This document shows, piece by piece, positions 8,278 through 16,499 of a stretch of 53,707 nt of DNA. Positions within the stretch are counted from its first letter, which is position 1. Every line of letters starts with the position of its first letter. A model generated the notes under the pieces. That model saw nothing but the letters and a program-made list of their open reading frames with translations. It had not been told where the DNA came from and did not search any database. The translations under genes and the position numbers were made by a program. This DNA comes from Bacillota bacterium (GTDB taxonomy: Bacteria; Bacillota; Limnochordia; Limnochordales; Limnochordaceae), in assembly GCA_017577405.1 (NCBI GenBank), contig PIUA01000013.1, positions 1 through 53,707 on the forward strand, in the 5' to 3' direction.

Positions 8278-9204
8278 ATGAGCTGGTTGGGTTGGAGCGT
8301 GGCCGGGGTGGCCGGGGGGCTTCTGGTCTGGAGTTTGGTGGAGCCCCACTGGCCGAAGGTGGAGCGGCGGCGGCTGGAGCGGGATCCGGAGATGCCCGGG
8401 ACCCCGGAGTCCTCCGCCGGTCCCGCGGCGCCTCTGCGGCTCCTCCACCTTGCCGATCCGCACCTGCGGAAGATGGGCTGGCGGGAGCGGCGCACCATCG
8501 CTCTGGCCGAACGGCTCCAACCCGATCTCATCTGCCTGACGGGCGACCTGGTGGCCGGTTCCGAGAGTTTGGCCGTGCTGGAGCCGTGGGCGGCGGGGCT
8601 GGCCCGGGTGGCCCCGGTCTTTGCCGTTCTGGGCGATCACGACCTGATACTGGGACCGGAGGCGTTCCGGGAGCTGGAAGAAGCCTTGCGGCGGGCAGGG
8701 GTTCACCTCCTGAGGAACCGCTCCTCCTGGGTGAGCGGGCCCGGCTGGCGGGTTTGGGTGGTGGGCGTCGATGACGCCGGCAAAGGGATGGCCGACCTGG
8801 CCCGGGCCATGGCCGGCGACCGGGAGGCGGCCCGCCAGCGGGGGGTCCCCCTGGAGGGCGACGAGGTGCGGGTCCTCTTGAGCCACCGGGCGACCGTGGT
8901 GGACGAGGCGGCTCAGAAAGGCTTCCACCTGGTGCTCGCGGGCGACACCCACGGAGGCCAGGTGAACCTGCCGTGGCTGGGCCCCATCGCCGCCTGGCTC
9001 AAGGAACGGACCCCCTACCCGGGCGGCCTCTACCGGGTGGGCCGGGCCTGGCTCCACGTCAGCCGGGGCCTGGGCTGGAGTCACTTGCCCGTCCGCTTCC
9101 GCTGCCGGCCGGAGGTGGCCCTGCTGGAGATCCCGCTCCTCGCCACCGCGCCGACGGCCGGCGACCCCGCGCCCGCCGCCGTGGAGCAGCCTGCGTCCCG
9201 CTGA
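8278..9204 (+). CDS. Membrane-anchored metallophosphoesterase, YkuE-like
   Basis: This 308-residue protein has one N-terminal hydrophobic segment (residues 2-21), which should anchor it with the catalytic domain outside, followed by a calcineurin-type phosphoesterase domain. Metal-binding motifs in order are ADPH (DxH), TGDLV, GDHD, LSHR and GDTHGGQVNLP. The usual forms of two of them are GNH[DE] and GHTH, so Asp replaces Asn and His at two positions near the dinuclear site. YkuE-like enzymes are thought to act on phospholipids or cell-wall-linked phosphates, but the substrate here is unknown. The ATG follows GGAGGGTGAGGG. It is a single gene, convergent with the downstream gamma-glutamyltransferase. 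Confidence 0.85.
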   Translation: MSWLGWSVAGVAGGLLVWSLVEPHWPKVERRRLERDPEMPGTPESSAGPAAPLRLLHLADPHLRKMGWRERRTIALAERLQPDLICLTGDLVAGSESLAVLEPWAAGLARVAPVFAVLGDHDLILGPEAFRELEEALRRAGVHLLRNRSSWVSGPGWRVWVVGVDDAGKGMADLARAMAGDREAARQRGVPLEGDEVRVLLSHRATVVDEAAQKGFHLVLAGDTHGGQVNLPWLGPIAAWLKERTPYPGGLYRVGRAWLHVSRGLGWSHLPVRFRCRPEVALLEIPLLATAPTAGDPAPAAVEQPASR

Positions 9205-9216
9205 CGGGGCCAGGGC

Positions 9217-9240
9217 CGGGAGCGGCCCGGGCCGCTCCCG
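9217..9240. terminator. Perfect 24-base palindrome between convergent genes
   Basis: CGGGAGCGGCCC is followed at once by its exact reverse complement, between the stop of the phosphoesterase and the stop of ggt. The stem is perfect on both strands and suits a bidirectional terminator. There is no T tract on either side. Confidence 0.6.
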
Positions 9241-10842
9241 CTAGAAGCCCATGGCCAGGCCGTCTTTCCGGGGGTCCGACCCGGCGATGTAGAGCCCCTG
9301 CTCCCCGTCCCGCCAGATGACCTGGCCGCCGCCGAAGCCGAAGGGACCGCCGTCTTCCACCACCGGGTGGCCCCGCCGGGCCAGCTCCTCCCGGGCCGCG
9401 GTGGGGATGCCGGGCTCCACCGCCACCCGTCCGTCGGGGAGGAGGTGGACCCGGGGAGCGTCCAGCGCGGCCTGGGGATCCAGCTGGAAGTCCAGCAGGT
9501 TGAGGAGGACCTGCAGGTGGCCTTGGGGCTGCATGTCCCCGCCCATGACGCCGAAGGCGGCGACGGGCTCGCCCGCCTCGGTGGTGAGGAAGGCGGGGAT
9601 GATGGTGTGGAAGGGCCGCTTGGCGGGGCCCACCTGGTTGGGATGGCCCTCTTCCATGGTGAAGCAGGCGCCCCGGTTCTGGAGGGCGATCCCCGTGCCC
9701 GGGACCACCACCCCCGAGCCGAAGCCCATGTAGTTCGACTGGATGAAGGAGACCATCATCCCATCTCCGTCGGCCGCGCAGAGGTAGACGGTGTCCCCGG
9801 TAGCCGGGTGGCCCGCCGCCACCTCGGGGTTCCGGGTTTCGGTGAGGAGCCGGCGCCGCTCGGCCAGGTAGGCGTCATCCACCAGCTGCTCGGGCCGGAC
9901 CCGCAAGCTGGCCGGCTCGGAGATGTGCGCGTACGCGTCGGCAAAGGCGATGCGGAGGGCCTCCACCACGTAGTGAAGCCGCCGCCCGTCCAGCAGGTCG
10001 GGCCCCAGATCCAGGGGGCTGAGCAAGGCCAGGGCCTGCAGCGCGACCAGCCCCTGGCCGTTGGGGGGCAGCTCCCAGAGCCGGAAGCCCTTGTGGCTGA
10101 CGCTCAGAGGCTCCACCCACTCGGGCTCGTGCTCGGCCAGGTCCTCCACGGTGAGCAGGCCCCCCTCCCGGGCGGCGTGGGCGGCCATCGCCTCCGCCAG
10201 CTCCCCCCGGTAGAAGGCCTCCCCTTCGCTTTCGGCGATGAGCCGCAAAGAGCGGGCCTGGTCGGGCAGGCGGAAGAGCTGGCCGGCCTGGGGAGCCCTC
10301 CCGCCGGGGAGGAAGGCGGCCCGGAAGTCTTCCCGGTGGGCGAAGCGCTTCTCCGCCTCCTGCCAGGCCTGCGCGGTCAGGGGCGGGACCCCGTGGCCCT
10401 CGGCGGCGTAGTGGATGGCAGGCTCCAGGAGCCGGCGGAAGGCGAGGCGTCCGAAGCGCCGCGAGAGGGCCACCCACCCGGAGACGGCGCCCGGCACGGT
10501 GACGGGGAGCCACCCATCGGTGGGCATGGTCTCCCCGTGGGCCTGGCGGACCACCTCGGGGGTGAGGGCCCGGGGGCTCCGCCCCGAGGCGTTGAGGCCA
10601 TGGAGGCGCTTTCCATCCCAGACCAGGGCGAAGGCGTCGGAACCCAGCCCGTTGGAAGTGGGTTCCACCACCGCCAGCGCGGCGGCCGCGGCGATGGCCG
10701 CGTCCACCGCGTTGCCGCCCTCCCGGAGCATCTCCAGGCCCGCGGCCACGGCCAAGGGGTGGCTGGTGGCCACCATGCCCCGACGGGCCATGACCGGCGA
10801 GCGGCGGGACGGGAACGGAGAGCGGTACGTGAAGGGCTGCAT
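9241..10842 (-). CDS. ggt: Gamma-glutamyltransferase family protein, YwrD-like
   Basis: This 533-residue Ntn-hydrolase precursor of the gamma-glutamyltransferase family hydrolyses or transfers gamma-glutamyl groups from glutathione-like compounds. N-terminal family blocks include MVATSHPLAVAAGLEML and GGNAVDAAIAAAAALAVVEP. The autoprocessing site is most likely the Thr in HPATGDTVYLC, giving a small subunit that starts with that Thr. The motif SFIQSNYMGFGSGVVVPGTG and the MGGDMQPQGHLQ block follow. There is no signal peptide, so a cytoplasmic location as for YwrD is likely. The open frame extends to 11301, but the ATG at 10842 has AGGAGGGA at ideal distance and begins where the family begins. 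Confidence 0.9.
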   Translation of the reverse strand: MQPFTYRSPFPSRRSPVMARRGMVATSHPLAVAAGLEMLREGGNAVDAAIAAAAALAVVEPTSNGLGSDAFALVWDGKRLHGLNASGRSPRALTPEVVRQAHGETMPTDGWLPVTVPGAVSGWVALSRRFGRLAFRRLLEPAIHYAAEGHGVPPLTAQAWQEAEKRFAHREDFRAAFLPGGRAPQAGQLFRLPDQARSLRLIAESEGEAFYRGELAEAMAAHAAREGGLLTVEDLAEHEPEWVEPLSVSHKGFRLWELPPNGQGLVALQALALLSPLDLGPDLLDGRRLHYVVEALRIAFADAYAHISEPASLRVRPEQLVDDAYLAERRRLLTETRNPEVAAGHPATGDTVYLCAADGDGMMVSFIQSNYMGFGSGVVVPGTGIALQNRGACFTMEEGHPNQVGPAKRPFHTIIPAFLTTEAGEPVAAFGVMGGDMQPQGHLQVLLNLLDFQLDPQAALDAPRVHLLPDGRVAVEPGIPTAAREELARRGHPVVEDGGPFGFGGGQVIWRDGEQGLYIAGSDPRKDGLAMGF

Positions 10843-10933
10843 GCCATCCCTCCTCTGGCTGTGCTTCCCATCATACCCGAGGGGGGCCGTCGGGGAGAAG
10901 GGCCCGGACCCCCAGCCGGGAAAATCGATGAAA

Positions 10934-10946
10934 AAGAGTGACTCTT
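10934..10946. promoter_or_regulatory. Short palindrome upstream of the acyl-CoA dehydrogenase operon
   Basis: AAGAGT-G-ACTCTT forms a perfect 6+1+6 inverted repeat 86 bases before the acyl-CoA dehydrogenase start, in the divergent gap with ggt. It could be an operator for a fatty-acid regulator, but one copy only is seen and no regulator gene adjoins it. Confidence 0.3.
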
Positions 10947-11031
10947 CTGGCAGGATCCGGGCCAGCGCCCACGGAAGGGAAGGGGTGGATGATCCCTCCC
11001 GCGGCCGGGCGGGAGGTGAGGAGGGCGGCGG

Positions 11032-12246
11032 GTGAACCTGGAGCTGAGCGAGGATCAGCGGGCCATCCAGCGGCTTGTCCGGGAGGTGGCCCGCGAGGAG
11101 CTCCTGCCCCGGATCCAAGCCTTGGACCGGGAGGAGCGCTTCGACCCCTGGGTGGTGAGACGGCTGGGCGAGCTGGGGCTCTTGGGGCTCTGCCTCCCCC
11201 GGCGCTACCAGGGAGGCGGCCTGGACTACCTGAGCCTGGCCCTGGCCTGCGAGGAGCTGGAGTACGTCGACTCGAGTTTCCGGGAGATCCTCTCGGTCCA
11301 CACGGCCCTGGTGGGGCTCACCCTCCTCCAGTGGGCCGGCCCCGAGCAGAAGGAGCGCTTCCTCCCGCCCCTAGCCACGGGCCAGAAGATCGCCGCCTTC
11401 GGCCTGACGGAACCGGGTGCCGGGTCGGATGTGGCCGCGCTGGAGAGCCGCTACCGGCAGGAGGGGGAGACCTTCGTGCTGAGCGGGGAGAAGGTCTGGA
11501 TCTCCCTGGCCGATGTGGCCGACCTCTTCCTGGTCTTCGCCCGCCGGGAGCCGGGCCGGGACCCTGGGGCGATCAGCGCCTTCCTCCTGGAGCGGGGGAT
11601 GGAAGGCCTGGAGACCTACACCCTCCGGGACAAGCTGGGGCTCCGGGCGGCCAACACGGGCGGGATCCGGATGCGGGAGGTCCGGGTGCCAGCGGCCAAC
11701 CTGGTGGGGCTGGAGGGGGAGGGCTTCAAGATCGCCATGTCCGCCCTGGACAACGGCCGCCTCACCGTGGCCGCGGGGGCGACGGGGATGATCCGGGCCT
11801 GCCTGGACGCGAGCGTCGCCTACGCCCGGGAGCGGCAGGCCTTCGGCAAGCCCATCGCCCACCACCAGCTCGTCCAGGAGATGATCGCCCGCATGGTGGA
11901 CGGTTACGAGACCAGCCGGCTCCTCTACGCCTGGGCGGCCAGCCTGAAGAACCAGGGCAGGCGGTGCACCCGGGAGACCTCCCTGGCCAAGCTCCACGCC
12001 TGCGAGGCCGCCTTCCGGGCGGCCGCGGACGCGGTGGAGATCCACGGGGCGGCGGGCTTCTCCGACGCCTTCCCCGTGGGGCGCCACCTCCGGAATGTGT
12101 TGGGGGAGCGGATCTACGAGGGGACCCGGGAGATCCACCTCCTGATCCAGGCCGGGTACGCCCTGGGCCTGCGGGAGGACCGGCCCCTCCGCTGCGCCCT
12201 GCCGCCCTGGCCCTTCCCTGAGGATGAGGAGGCGGGGCCCCGATGA
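11032..12246 (+). CDS. Acyl-CoA dehydrogenase
   Basis: This 404-residue FAD enzyme should oxidise an acyl-CoA to the trans-2-enoyl-CoA and pass electrons to an electron-transfer flavoprotein. All three domains are present: N-terminal helical (about 1-120), the beta domain with FGLTEPGAGSDVAAL and WISLADVAD, and the C-terminal helical domain with RQAFGKPIAHHQLVQ and the IYEGTREIH motif, which carries the catalytic Glu position of this superfamily. It overlaps the CoA-transferase start by 4 bases. The partner gene makes a glutaryl-CoA-type or other dicarboxylyl-CoA substrate possible, but chain specificity cannot be read. GTG at 11032 has GAGGAGGG upstream. Confidence 0.9.
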   Translation: MNLELSEDQRAIQRLVREVAREELLPRIQALDREERFDPWVVRRLGELGLLGLCLPRRYQGGGLDYLSLALACEELEYVDSSFREILSVHTALVGLTLLQWAGPEQKERFLPPLATGQKIAAFGLTEPGAGSDVAALESRYRQEGETFVLSGEKVWISLADVADLFLVFARREPGRDPGAISAFLLERGMEGLETYTLRDKLGLRAANTGGIRMREVRVPAANLVGLEGEGFKIAMSALDNGRLTVAAGATGMIRACLDASVAYARERQAFGKPIAHHQLVQEMIARMVDGYETSRLLYAWAASLKNQGRRCTRETSLAKLHACEAAFRAAADAVEIHGAAGFSDAFPVGRHLRNVLGERIYEGTREIHLLIQAGYALGLREDRPLRCALPPWPFPEDEEAGPR

Positions 12247-13589
12247 ACGGCCATCACCAGGCGCTGGAGGGGCCCCTCCACCGCCCGAGGGGGAAGCCCC
12301 AGGGACCAACGGGGTTCCCCGCCCCTGCCCCGGGGTGGGAGGCCAGCCCCCAGGCACCCCCCGGCCCTTTGGCCGGCATCCGGGTGCTGGACCTCACCCG
12401 GGTCCTGGCTGGCCCCTACGCCACCATGCTGCTCGCCGATCTGGGGGCGGACGTGATCAAGGTGGAGCGGCCGGGCAGCGGAGATGAGACCCGGGCGTGG
12501 GGCCCGCCCTTCGTCGCGGGGACGGCCGCCTACTTTCTCAGCGTCAACCGGAACAAGCGGAGTCTGGCCCTCAACCTGAAGGACCCCCGGGGGCAGGAAC
12601 TCCTCCGGCGGCTGGCCCGCCAGGCCGACGTGGTGGTGGAGAACTTCCGGGTGGGCGACCAGGAACGGCTGGGTTGCAGCTATGAGGCCCTGGCCCGGGA
12701 GAACCCCCGGCTCATCTACTGCTCCATCTCAGGCTTCGGCCAGACGGGCCCCCGGCGCCGGGAGCCGGGCTACGACGTGATGATGCAGGGCTTTGGGGGC
12801 CTGATGGCCATCACGGGCACCCCTGCGGGGGAGCCGGTTCGGGTGGGGGTGGCCGTCATCGACCTGGGCACCGGCCTCTACGCGGTGGAGGCGATCCTGG
12901 CCGCCCTCTTCCACCGGGAGCGGACGGGCCAGGGCCAGCGGGTGGAGGTCTCCCTTTTGGACACCGCGGTGAGCTGGCTCACCTACGCCGCCCAAGGCTA
13001 CCTGGCCACCGGGGAGGAGCCGGGCCGGTACGGCTCGGGCCATCCCAGCATCGTCCCTTACCAGGCTTTCCGGGGACTGGATGGGGCCTACTTCATCGTG
13101 GCGGTGGGGAACGACGCCACCTGGCAGCGGCTGGCCCGCCTCCTGGATGAGCTGGAGGGGACGGCCCTGGGCCAGGAGGCCCGCTTCGCCACCAACACCT
13201 CCCGGGTGGCCCACCGCCAGGAGCTGATCCCCTTGCTGGAGGCGCTCTTCGCCCGCCGCCCGGCCGCGGTCTGGCTGGACCACCTCCGCCGGGCCCAGAT
13301 CCCCTGCGGGCCCGTCCATGACCTGGCCAGCTTGCTCGCGGAGGAGCAGGTGCTTGCCCGGGGGCTCCTCCAGCAGGTGCCCTACCCCGGCGCGCCCCCC
13401 GCCGCCCTGCCGGGCGCCCAGCCGGGCTGGCTTCCCGTCCTGGGGCCGGCGGTGAAGCTGGCGGCCACGCCGGCGGCGGTCCGCGCCCGACCGCCCCACC
13501 TGGGGGAGCACACCGAGGCCATCCTCCAGGAGCTGGGCCTGAGCCCGGCGGAGATCGCCCACCTCCGGTCCCAAGGGGTGGTGGGCTGA
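12243..13589 (+). CDS. CoA-transferase, family III (CaiB/BaiF)
   Basis: This 448-residue family III CoA-transferase moves CoA between carboxylic acids through an aspartyl-CoA thioester. The hallmark LDLTRVLAGPYATMLLADLG is near residue 48, VENFRVG follows, and the catalytic Asp sits in EPGYDVMMQGFGG. The C-terminal DLASLLAEEQV and RPPHLGEHTEAIL blocks are typical. About 40 Pro/Gly-rich residues precede the domain; the coupled ATG (overlap ATGA with the upstream stop) and a GAGGAGG site support this longer start. With the acyl-CoA dehydrogenase it forms a two-gene operon, which suggests activation of an acid and its first oxidation. Confidence 0.9.
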   Translation: MNGHHQALEGPLHRPRGKPQGPTGFPAPAPGWEASPQAPPGPLAGIRVLDLTRVLAGPYATMLLADLGADVIKVERPGSGDETRAWGPPFVAGTAAYFLSVNRNKRSLALNLKDPRGQELLRRLARQADVVVENFRVGDQERLGCSYEALARENPRLIYCSISGFGQTGPRRREPGYDVMMQGFGGLMAITGTPAGEPVRVGVAVIDLGTGLYAVEAILAALFHRERTGQGQRVEVSLLDTAVSWLTYAAQGYLATGEEPGRYGSGHPSIVPYQAFRGLDGAYFIVAVGNDATWQRLARLLDELEGTALGQEARFATNTSRVAHRQELIPLLEALFARRPAAVWLDHLRRAQIPCGPVHDLASLLAEEQVLARGLLQQVPYPGAPPAALPGAQPGWLPVLGPAVKLAATPAAVRARPPHLGEHTEAILQELGLSPAEIAHLRSQGVVG

Positions 13590-13775
13590 CGGGGGCAGGC
13601 GCCTGGGACCGGGGACCCTTTACTTGTCGCCCGGAGCCGGTCATGATGAAGGGGGGCCCGTTCCGAAGAGCAGGAAGGGACGGGCCCGCCACGAAGAACC
13701 CCTCGCAAGGTCTCGACGAAGGGGGAATCGGCCATCAGCGGGGTCAACGAGGAGCTCAACCAGAAGAAACTCCAC

Positions 13776-14342
13776 GTGCTCTACCAGGTGGGCATGCACC
13801 TGCACCCGAACCCGCTGGCGACCTTCGTCATCGGACTCCTGGCTGGGGTGGTGGACCGGGTCCACTTTGTCCGGAGGACCGAGGGGGCCCCGTTGGCCAT
13901 CGAGCTGGCCATCGGCCGGGCCCAGCTCTGGCCCGCCGGGCCGTTGCGGGTTCGGGCCCGGGGCTTGGAGCTGGGTGACCCCATGAGCCTCGCCTCGGCT
14001 GTCGCCTTGGGGAAGGATCCCATCTGCGTTCGGGTCCAGGGTGGGGGTCTGGAGGAGAACGAAACCTACCAGGAACTCGTGGTGGAGAGCTTCGAGGAGA
14101 TCGCGGCCGAAGGCATCACGCCCGAGGAGAAGAAGGAGCTGCGGGCCGAGATGCTCCGCAAGCAGATCGACCAGGCCCTCAACATCTACCACGAGTGCAC
14201 CGTCCTCTTGGAGGAGGGGGACCCGGCCCGGAGGGCGGAGCTGGAGCGGTATCTGGCCCTGGCCCGGGAGGAGCTCCGCCGGGCCACCCGGGAGCTTCAC
14301 ACGTTGGAGGAGGAGCTGGCCCAGGCGGGCCAGCCCTCCTGA
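13776..14342 (+). CDS. Conserved-looking hypothetical protein with helical C-terminal half
   Basis: I do not recognise this family. From GTG 13776 it has 188 residues: an N-terminal segment with a mildly hydrophobic stretch (NPLATFVIGLLAGVVDRV), a mixed middle part and a highly charged helical C-terminal half (about 95-185) with coiled-coil character. No Shine-Dalgarno site precedes GTG 13776. The frame reads plausibly coding upstream (NEELNQKKLH) as far as ATC 13734, which follows AAGGGGG at a normal distance, but no ATG, GTG or TTG occurs in frame after the stop codons at 13644 and 13647. A rare ATC start, or an upstream frameshift, is possible. It is convergent with the reductase gene. Confidence 0.65.
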   Translation: MLYQVGMHLHPNPLATFVIGLLAGVVDRVHFVRRTEGAPLAIELAIGRAQLWPAGPLRVRARGLELGDPMSLASAVALGKDPICVRVQGGGLEENETYQELVVESFEEIAAEGITPEEKKELRAEMLRKQIDQALNIYHECTVLLEEGDPARRAELERYLALAREELRRATRELHTLEEELAQAGQPS

Positions 14343-14412
14343 GGCCACACCTTCAACCCTGGCCGCCGGCCCATCGGCCGCCGGCGCCCGCGGCTGGTGC
14401 CCGGACCACCCT

Positions 14413-15462
14413 TCATTGATCCCCCGGGCGCTTGGCCCGGTGGTACTGGTGGGGCCAGGGAGCCTGGGCGCCCAGAGCCCGGGCCGCATCCAAGGGCCAG
14501 TGGGGGTGGCGGAGGAGTTCCCGCCCCAGGAAGATCAAATCGGCCCGGCCGTTCTGCAGCACCTCTTCCGCCATCTCTGGGGTGGTGATGAGCCCCACGG
14601 CGCCCACCGGCACCCCTGCCTCCCGGCGGATCCGCTCCGCGGGCCCGAGCTGGTAGCCCGGGTAGGTGGGAGGCGCCACCGGCACCAGGCCGCCGCTGGA
14701 GCAGTCCACCAGGTCCACCCCGGCCTCCGCCAGCTGCCGGGCCACCTCCACCGCTTGATCGGGGTCGAAGCCGCCGGGCGCGTAGTCGGTGGTGGAGATT
14801 CGGGCAAAAAGGGGCTTCTCCGCAGGCCAGACGGCCCGGACCCGGCGGGCCACCTCCAGGGGGAAGGCCATCCGCCCCTCCAGGGAGCCGCCCCAGCGGT
14901 CGGTCCGGTGGTTGGCCAGCGGCGAGAGGAACTCGTGGAGCAGGTACCCGTGGGCCATGTGGAGTTCGATGACGTCAAAGCCCACCTCATGGGCCCAGCG
15001 GGCCGCCTGGACGAAGGCCTGGGCCACCTGCTCCAGCCCCTCCTCGTCGAGCGCGGCGGGCGCCCGCCAGTCGGGGGCGAAGGGGAGGGAGCTGGGGGCG
15101 ACGGGCTCCTGGGGCCCGTGGCCCTTCTGGGCCGAGAAGGCCTTCCGGCCGGCGTGGGCCAGCTGCACGCCGCAGGCGGCGCCCTGCTCGTGGACGAAGC
15201 GGACGATCCGCTCCAGAGCGGGCAGTTGGGCGGGATCCCAGAGGCCCAGGTCCCGGGTGCTGATCCGGCCCCGGGGTTCTACGGCCGTCGCCTCCAGGAG
15301 GATCAACCCCACGCCGCCCGCGGCCCGGGCGCCGTAGTGGACCAAATGCCAGTCGGTGGCCACCCCATCTTCCGTGGCCGAGTACATGCACATGGGCGAC
15401 ATGACGATCCGGTTCCGCAGGGTGAGGGAACGGATGGGATAGGGTGAGAAGAGCAAAGACAC
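14413..15462 (-). CDS. namA: NADPH dehydrogenase, old yellow enzyme family (NamA/YqjM)
   Basis: This 349-residue FMN-dependent ene-reductase reduces activated C=C bonds using NADPH. It carries the YqjM signature near the N terminus (LRNRIVMSPMCMYSATEDG, with the Cys that tunes FMN in this class). It also has QLAHAGRKA, the substrate-binding HMAHGYLLHEFLSP motif and NHRTDRWGGSLEGR. The C-terminal FMN phosphate site includes GLITTPEMAEEVL and DLIFLGRELLRHP. The frame is open to 15513. GTG at 15462 gives the normal N-terminal length and has GGAGG 11 bases upstream. It is divergent from the MBL-fold gene, with about 107 bases between them. Confidence 0.92.
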   Translation of the reverse strand: MSLLFSPYPIRSLTLRNRIVMSPMCMYSATEDGVATDWHLVHYGARAAGGVGLILLEATAVEPRGRISTRDLGLWDPAQLPALERIVRFVHEQGAACGVQLAHAGRKAFSAQKGHGPQEPVAPSSLPFAPDWRAPAALDEEGLEQVAQAFVQAARWAHEVGFDVIELHMAHGYLLHEFLSPLANHRTDRWGGSLEGRMAFPLEVARRVRAVWPAEKPLFARISTTDYAPGGFDPDQAVEVARQLAEAGVDLVDCSSGGLVPVAPPTYPGYQLGPAERIRREAGVPVGAVGLITTPEMAEEVLQNGRADLIFLGRELLRHPHWPLDAARALGAQAPWPHQYHRAKRPGDQ

Positions 15463-15569
15463 GGGGCGTTCCACCTCCGGGGAGAGTCTATCCCCCCCGG
15501 GAAGGGAAGACAAGGGACCGGGCGGGGCCTGGAGGCGGGCGGGGTTGGGGGCAGGGAGGAGGATGCCGC

Positions 15570-16499
15570 ATGGCGGAAGAGGCGAGGCTGGTGCAGCCCG
15601 TGGATGGGGAGACCTTCCTCATCGACCTGGCCTACCAGGGCCAGCCCGAAGGGGTGGGGGTCTACCTCCTGGTCGATGAGCACCCGGCCCTGGTCGATGT
15701 GGGGCCCACCCCCAACCTGCCCCGGCTCCTCAGTGGTATCCGGGCCGCGGGCCTGGAGCCTGAGGCCATCGAGTACGTCTTCTTGACCCACATCCACCTG
15801 GACCATGCGGGGGGCGCCGGGGTGCTCGCCCGGTCCCTCCCCCGGGCCCGGTTCCTGGTCCACCCCCGGGGGGCTCCTCACCTGGTCGATCCCACCCGGC
15901 TGGTCCAGAGCGCGGGCCGCCTCTTCGGCGAGGCGATGGCCACCCTCTACGGCGAGGTGGCTCCCCTGCCCGGGGACGCGGTCCGGGCCCTGGAGGACGG
16001 CGAGGAGGTGGTGCTGGGCCGGCGGCGCCTGGTGGCGGTGGCCACGCCGGGCCATGCCAAGCACCACCACGCCTACTGGGAGCCCGGCCGACGGTGGGTC
16101 TACGCCGGGGATGTGGCGGGCATTGCCCTGCCCGGGACGGCGTACGTCCACCCGCCCACACCCCCGCCCGACTTGGACCTGGAAGCCTGGGAGGCCAGCA
16201 TCGACCGGCTCCTGGCCCTCGGGCCCCAGCGGCTCCTCTACACCCACTTTGGCTGGCAGGATGAGCCGGCGACCCGGCTGGAGGAGCTGCGAAAGCGGTT
16301 GCGGGCCGAGGGGGCGTGGGTGAAGGAGGGCCTGGAGGCGGGCCTGGAGCTGGACGCCTTGGTCGCCCGGTACCAGGCCCGGGTGGAGCCTGAGCTGGAG
16401 GCCGCGGTGGGGCCGGCCCGGGCTCGGCGGTACCGGCTGACGGTCAACGGGTGGATGAACGTTCTGGGCTGGAAGCGGTACTGGGAGCGGCGGGCCTAG
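15570..16499 (+). CDS. MBL-fold metallohydrolase
   Basis: This 309-residue metallo-beta-lactamase-fold hydrolase is of the glyoxalase II-like type. The zinc motif THIHLDHAGG (HxHxDH) lies near residue 74, the later His in TPGHAKHHHAY, Asp in YAGDVAG and His in YTHFGW complete the dinuclear site. About 70 residues follow the catalytic domain as a helical C-terminal part. The ATG at 15570 has GGGAGGAGG upstream; the frame extends back to 15444 without support. Its stop overlaps the thiolase stop on the other strand (shared CTAG). The substrate is unknown. Confidence 0.88.
   Translation: MAEEARLVQPVDGETFLIDLAYQGQPEGVGVYLLVDEHPALVDVGPTPNLPRLLSGIRAAGLEPEAIEYVFLTHIHLDHAGGAGVLARSLPRARFLVHPRGAPHLVDPTRLVQSAGRLFGEAMATLYGEVAPLPGDAVRALEDGEEVVLGRRRLVAVATPGHAKHHHAYWEPGRRWVYAGDVAGIALPGTAYVHPPTPPPDLDLEAWEASIDRLLALGPQRLLYTHFGWQDEPATRLEELRKRLRAEGAWVKEGLEAGLELDALVARYQARVEPELEAAVGPARARRYRLTVNGWMNVLGWKRYWERRA

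Noticed and set aside
10843..11301. Upstream extension of the gamma-glutamyltransferase frame
   Set aside because: It overlaps the divergent acyl-CoA dehydrogenase and no family homology is visible there.
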